From assembly GCF_002775205.1 (NCBI RefSeq), contig NC_036455.1, forward strand, positions 162,501-226,500: a stretch of 64,000 bases of DNA, read 5' to 3'. The notes under the pieces were generated by a model. The model was not told the DNA's origin and did not search any database. It saw nothing but the letters and a program-made list of their open reading frames with translations. The translations under genes were made by a program, and so were the position numbers. Each line of letters begins with the position of its first letter. Position 1 is the stretch's first letter. This DNA comes from Xiphophorus maculatus (taxonomy: Eukaryota > Chordata > Actinopteri > Cyprinodontiformes > Poeciliidae). Of this stretch, positions 58,601 through 64,000 are shown one piece after another.

Positions 58601-61600
58601 CATCATTTATAAATTTCTTAATAATCAATTGAAAAGCTGTGATTACAGCAGTAAGCTTTTCTATCGTTTCTGGACAGCTTTTGATGTTTCCATCAGTATT
58701 TTGACGACGAGCTCTTGGTCTTTGTGGTTGTTAGATCTTTTTGTAATCACTCTAATCTTTAGCTCTTCTCAGTTAGATTTAAGTTGGAGCCACTCCAAAA
58801 TGGTAATATTACTTCCAATCTGAAGAAACATGTTAACCAAACTAGGAGATTGCTCTAAATAAAAAAACTTGCTGTGTATGAATCATTTTTGGGTTTAATT
58901 TGACTTATTTCCAGCTTTGATGTCACACGTTTAACCTTCTTGTTACCAGCTGAAGTCTGGTTGCTCCTTTACTAGTTCAACTAAATGTTCTTTAGGCAGG
59001 AATGAATTGACGTTATTTAGTAAATGGAGTAATTTTGTACTCAAAACGTTTGAGTACGAAATGGCAAATGAATAAAATAACCAACACTCACTGAAGCCTT
59101 GCTCTCTCTTGTAGCTATTAGAAAAAACATCTCACATGCCACCAAAGAAACACATTTTTCTGTAGCTTGTTACAATCTCTGGGCCTCTTTTGCCTCAGTG
59201 ATACTAAATACTGGTTATTTTGACTTATCTGTCCTCATTTAAAACTTCCATACTGAAGAGTGATGCAGCTGGCAGAGCCTGTTAGTGTATGGGTGTGATG
59301 TGTTCACTGACCAGGAAAAATCAGTCTTCTAGTCAGACAGTCTGTAAAATGCTGCAAATTATTTTTAGCCACACTCTGTCCTCACTTTATTGCTTCCATT
59401 TAAGAGAAACCTGGAAATGCTAATTAGGTTAAAATAATTAGCATAACCACAATTATACCTTTTGTAGCAACTTGAGACCATAATATACTACTTATTTTTG
59501 CAATACTATATATATATATTTTATTTAAAAAAATCTTTTTACAGCCTTAGCTTTGGTGGATGCCAGGTGTTTTATCTATATTGTTTTGTCTCAAACTTTA
59601 AGTCTTACTATAATAAAGGCTGGGGCCTTTAAACGGGGTGATGTGGGATACATGTTGTGGTAATGCTGCCTGTGGTTCTAGTGGGTTGTCTTCTTGTCTT
59701 ACTTCTGGCTCAGAGGACACAGAGAGGAAATCTATAATGGGTGGATTCACTTTCAGACATGCATTAGCACCATATCTGTGCAAAATACCAAGAGGGAGAG
59801 ATGGAAGTAAAATCAGGCCCGAACTGAGACACACCACACAGAAAGAGAAGGAAGGATCTTGTATCTTAGTCAGTTTTTAAATCTGTATTATTGCACAGCA
59901 GGTCCAGTTGGAGTATTTTGCAGGGATTTTACAAATGATAGTGTCTGCACTAACTAGTGTCTCGTCTGTGGCCTGCTCTAGTTGTAATTCTAGCCAGGAT
60001 TATTTAAATGTTGGCAGGGAGACCCACCTGTCCCTGTGGTTGTAACTGGCTGGGAGCCAAGTGTCAGAACCAAACACATTTACCTGCTGAAGACGAGGAC
60101 GAAACACGCAGGGGACGCTTCTCAGGAAATATGAGCATATGCTATTTTATTTTAATTCGTTTTTTTCTTATGGACAATAAATGGACACAATTACAGTGTT
60201 GCATAAAGACACAAGTAATATATAGATGGTGAAAAGAGAGGTTTGGGGTGTTGCACTTGTAATTTGTTTCTGCTGTATTTTGTTTTATGAATATTAAGAC
60301 AAAAACAAATATATACTTTTGAGTGAAGATGAATATAGCCAATTTAATTTTGATTTGATCGTGTCCATTATTTGGATTAAAAAGAAGAGTTACTGCTATT
60401 TTTGACTATAAATGCATCAACCAGCATCGTGTACTTAGATGATTGTTCTTTAGTTAAATTAAAACATTAGATAAAAGTTAAACACTTATGTGGATAAATT
60501 GTATTCATCTTGCGATCCCTCCATTTTCTGTTAAATTAAAAACCTGTTAAAAATAAGGATGTAAATAGAAAAGTACAAATGTGTTTTAGTCCTCAAAAAA
60601 GGGAATCGATCAAAAATCTGAGTCGGATTTCAGACTCCAAAAGGAAACTGCAAACAGGAATCAGAACTGTAAGGACTTCATCTGTAACTCTCTGGTTTTC
60701 TTATTCCTATAACCACCACCAGTGAAAATCTTTATTTTAAAATAATATTGTTAAAAATACAATCACAAAAAAAGCAGACTCTCACCTTTCATTTCAGAAG
60801 TTTGAACAATCAAAAATGCATTTTTGACATTTCAACAAAATTTCAAATAAATTGGTGGCTTATTCTAGAAAGGCTTCTGCTCTTTTAATTGGATAAATTT
60901 CACAATTTAATATTAACGGCATTACTTAGTGCAGGACTAATATTGATAAAATTGTTTACATGAAAAGCTTTCTAAGCTAAAATGAACTGATAACCGAGGT
61001 GATCAGATCAGATGTCTATCCTAAAATTAAAGGGCCATTTTCTCAAACAGTTGAATTCAAACAGCAGATAAAAAAATACTTCATAAACTTCTACAATACA
61101 CCTCAAAAACCACAATCCTCTATTCAGTTCTCCTCAAAACCCACAAACTTTTATTAAACTTCTCTAAAACCTGAGTTCGTCCTTCACCAGACGGAGGGAG
61201 TCAGATGGTTGATGTTGCTGCTGTGTGTGTCAGATGCATGCCATTAACAGCTGGGATGTGTGTGTTCTCCTTGTCTTCCTCTTCCTCTGAAAGCCGAACT
61301 ACCTCCTCCTTACACAGCCATCGCCAGCCCCGACGCTGGCGGTGTGCCCGTCATCAACTGCCGCGTCTGCCAGTCCATCATCAACCTGGACGGGAAGCTG
61401 CACCAGCACGTCGTGAAGTGCACGGTCTGCAACGAAGCAACGGTAAGCTGAGGGAAGAGATGGAGTGAAAATCTGAAAAGTGTGGCAGGGATATTTATTT
61501 ACCTCTCAAAGTTGACTCTTTATAAAAGAGAGATTTTGGTGCAGTTACGCTGACAGCTGTGCAAATCCAGCGGCTGAAATTGTGACCGAAAGCGATAATC

Positions 61601-63957
61601 ATAATATTTTGTGCTACTATTGTGATAATGAAAAAAGTGACAATTAAAACTATTTATTGCTTCTTTTTAGGTAGCTGTATGGCTGCATCACACACCAGTC
61701 ATAGCTCTTGGGGAAAAAAAGTAACATGCCTCTTTAGGACACCAGTCACATAAAGTGTTAGTGTTATTTGTATCACTAAACTGAACACAATAACTACATT
61801 TAATCACATTTTCAAACTTATTGATACTCTCAATGAAAAACAAAAACAGAGGAGAAACCGGTAAATAGTAAAATAACAATCCTAGGTATAGGGACAGTTT
61901 TGGGATGGTTTTAAACATCATTACTTGAGGTTTATCACAACAATGATCAATCAAAATTCTTATCATGATAAACGATAAGCGATACGATAAATGTTCACAC
62001 CGAGGTAAGCCATCTCTGACTGCATGTTAAGAGTTGCTGTGAGGCTGTAAAGGGAAACGCCACCACAGCCTCAAGTCTTTTGTTTCCTCTAACTGGTTTT
62101 CTTCCAGGACTGTCTGCTGAAGAAAGCCGACCCCACTGAATGATGCTGCCCCTATGTCATTTTCTTTGCTTTTTTACATAAAGTCCAGATTTATAACTAG
62201 CAGTTGTCATGACAACAGTTTCTTCTGCCTGAGCTGGGGATCTCTGCATCTTCTGCCCAGCCACCACGGGCCTCTTGGCTGCTTCTCTGTTGCTCTCCTT
62301 GCCCAGCGTGTCGGCTTAGGTAGACAGCCGTGTCCTGGTACGTTCAAAGTTGTGCAGTAGTCTTTCCATTTTTAGATGATGAACTGAACAGAACTCTCGG
62401 AAATGCTGAAGGCGTGTAATTTTATTTTTTACCTTTTTGAATTTCTGCACAACTTTCTCTCTGACATGTCAGGAACATTCCTTGGTCTTTATGTTCTCTA
62501 AAAAACATCTGAACCCTTCACAAAACATCTGTACTCATACTGGCAATAAATCACATGATTTATGTGGACTGGTTTTACTAATAAAGTGATTTTTATTTAA
62601 GTGTGTTGGATAAAGGAGGTTCAAATATATATGGTATGTCTGAGTCTGTGGTTGTGATGTAATAAAATGGGTATGAACTGCATTAATTTTACTTCTTCTG
62701 TAGGGATTAAAGAGCAAACTTGCATCAACACTTATTCCACATTACTTCAGTCTGCTGAAAACTGACTAATAATAAAAGCTTATAAGGAAGCAGAGCTCGT
62801 TCTGGAGTACACTCTCAAATGAAGAAGCAAAAGTAAATTTGTCACTCTAAAGTTTAATTAAAACCATCACAACACAATGCTGATATGAAGTGAAACTGTT
62901 CCTTTACTGTCTGTTACTGAGCAAATAAGAAACAGTAAATCAAACATGATGGTTTGATTTGACATGTGGAAAATAATCATGTTTTTCTTAAACGAACTTC
63001 AGGATAAATTCAGCCTTCATATCTGAAAAAATAATCCGTATCTGTGTGTTTCTAAGCTTTTTCTGTGTGTTTGTTCTCACTAAGCCCATCAAGAACCCCC
63101 CTACAGGGAAGAAATATGTGAGGTGTCCCTGCAACTGCCTGCTTATCTGTAAAGACACATCCAGGAGGATAGGATGTCCTCGACCAAACTGGTTAGTAAC
63201 AGATTCATTCATTTAATTTCCCCCAATTTGCTATTTGTTACTGTCTAATACAGACAGAAAAAAAAAATTGGTAATAAATAACTTTCTGGTAGTAAAGTAG
63301 ATGTGTGAGAAATTATATTTATTGTTTCTATAACTACAAAGATTTTAAGGAACAGGCATTGTTTTTTTTAAAAAAAAAAGAAAAGCAGGGTTAGCATAAT
63401 TTTTATTTTCCTGCAAGAAAATATGTTTGAACTGATGTACTATGAAACCATATCGTTATTTAGAAAGTAAACCTTGTACAGAGTAAGGAGACTATGCTGC
63501 TATCTGCATTTTTATATTCTAATAGTTTGTTTAAACTGCTGGTGATTGTTGCAAAGATCTGCAGCAGCAGATAGTAACAGGAATTTACCCACAATTCAAT
63601 ATATTAATAAGTTCTTAATAATGTGATGTATTTAATCAAAATATCAATATTTATTTCATTTATAACAATTTTGATGAGTAAAAGTGTTTACTTTTACTTG
63701 AGCAAGAAACAAAAGTATTATGTACAAATACATAATAGTGTTCAATTACGAGTTTGTTTGTTTGTTTAGGTGTTTCTCTATTTATTAACATTCTCGAATC
63801 CTGAACTTTTGCGACTGCTCCTTCTTTTTGCAGCAGACGCATCATCAACCTGAGCCCGGTGATGGTGATCCCCGAAGAGCAGCCCGCCCAGCCGGCGCTG
63901 CCCATCCAACCCGAGGGGATGAGAGTGGTGTGTGGTCACTGTGGAAACACCTTCCTG
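55358..63957 (+). CDS. pip4p2: Type 2 phosphatidylinositol 4,5-bisphosphate 4-phosphatase (TMEM55A), 3' end outside window
   Basis: Late endosome/lysosome membrane phosphatase that converts PtdIns(4,5)P2 to PtdIns5P. Exons 55358-55463, 61294-61442, 63085-63191 and 63834-63957 join in phase to the first 162 residues. The sequence is nearly identical to human PIP4P2: [11 protein letters not shown] (acidic dileucine-type lysosomal signal), [47 protein letters not shown], and the CX5R catalytic motif CKDTSRR at residues 107-113. Paired CxxC zinc-ribbon-like motifs (CRVC/CTVC, CPCNC, CGHC) are intact. The two C-terminal membrane helices must lie beyond the right edge, after the donor at 63958 (CTG/GTACGA). 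Intron 1 is 5.8 kb. Confidence 0.96.
61575..62000. mobile_element. hAT-like MITE, copy 2 (pip4p2 intron 2)
   Basis: Shares with 38219-38656 the blocks ACTATTTATTGCTTCTTTTT with AGGTAGCTG, TGTATCACTAAACTGAACAC, and the end ATCAATCAAAATTCTTATCA then AAGCGATACGATAAATGT. Same orientation; no coding capacity. Confidence 0.62.
62050..62595 (+). mobile_element. Long-TIR DNA element fragment in pip4p2 intron 2
   Basis: Carries family landmarks in order: CTCAAGTCTTTTGTTTCCTC, TGGTTTTCTTCCAGGACTGT, TGAATGATGCTGCCCC, GGGCCTCTTGGCTGCTTCTC, TGCTCTCCTTGCCCAGCGTG, TTCCTTGGTCTTTATGTTCT. Both terminal repeats are missing or decayed. Confidence 0.7.
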
Positions 63958-64000
63958 GTACGAAAACCCACAGACACGGACAAACACTCCCAGTCGGGTG

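Noticed and set aside
59598-59880. Overlapping frames of about 80 codons on both strands in pip4p2 intron 1
   Set aside because: No splice context, no recognisable homology, and both strands open together.
62108-62143. Apparent alternative last exon of pip4p2 (acceptor TTTTCTTCCAG, then [11 protein letters not shown] and a stop, in phase with exon 2)
   Set aside because: The acceptor, the short frame and the following 450 bp all match the interior of the long-TIR DNA element, so this is chance within a transposon. Transcript data could still reveal exonisation.

Overview
This is nuclear DNA of a ray-finned fish, almost certainly a teleost. Evidence: split genes with GT-AG introns, proteins clearly orthologous to vertebrate genes, AT-rich introns, and repeats typical of teleosts (hAT elements with 8-bp target duplications, a Rex3-type LINE tail ending in GATG repeats, a tRNA-derived SINE). 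All exon models were built by hand from splice signals, reading phase and remembered human orthologues; no alignment or transcript data were available.

Layout. 1-17627 (-): nup153, nuclear pore basket nucleoporin, 20 coding exons seen, 3' end beyond the left edge. 17628-20411: intergenic, repeats. 20412-28202 (-): ptdss1, phosphatidylserine synthase 1, 13 coding exons. 28203-29861: divergent promoter. 29862-32310 (+): mterf3, mitochondrial ribosome-biogenesis factor. 33663-35581 (+): uqcrb, respiratory complex III subunit. 35780-36872: a LINE tail nested in an older DNA element. 37068-39663 (-): lrrc14b. 41074-42749 (-): gatad1, chromatin zinc-finger protein. 44337-45210 (+): chrac1, histone-fold subunit. 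45531-46899: full-length DNA element. 47541-50405 (-): a secreted coiled-coil protein gene that I do not recognise. 50406-55357: repeat-rich intergenic DNA. 55358-63957 (+, open at right edge): pip4p2, lysosomal phosphoinositide 4-phosphatase.

The genes do not form a pathway; the window is ordinary eukaryotic gene order. ptdss1, mterf3 and uqcrb keep the order known from human 8q22, and chrac1 and pip4p2 are also on human 8q, while nup153, lrrc14b and gatad1 map to other human chromosomes.

Most interesting points: a hAT element with intact 8-bp target duplications sits exactly on a ptdss1 5' splice site and duplicated it; the unrecognised secreted coiled-coil gene; a well-supported GC-AG intron in nup153; a triplet repeat against the exon 2 acceptor of chrac1; and a LINE nested in a multi-copy terminal-inverted-repeat element. 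I saw no CRISPR array, tRNA, rRNA, LTR retroelement or bacterial-type system.
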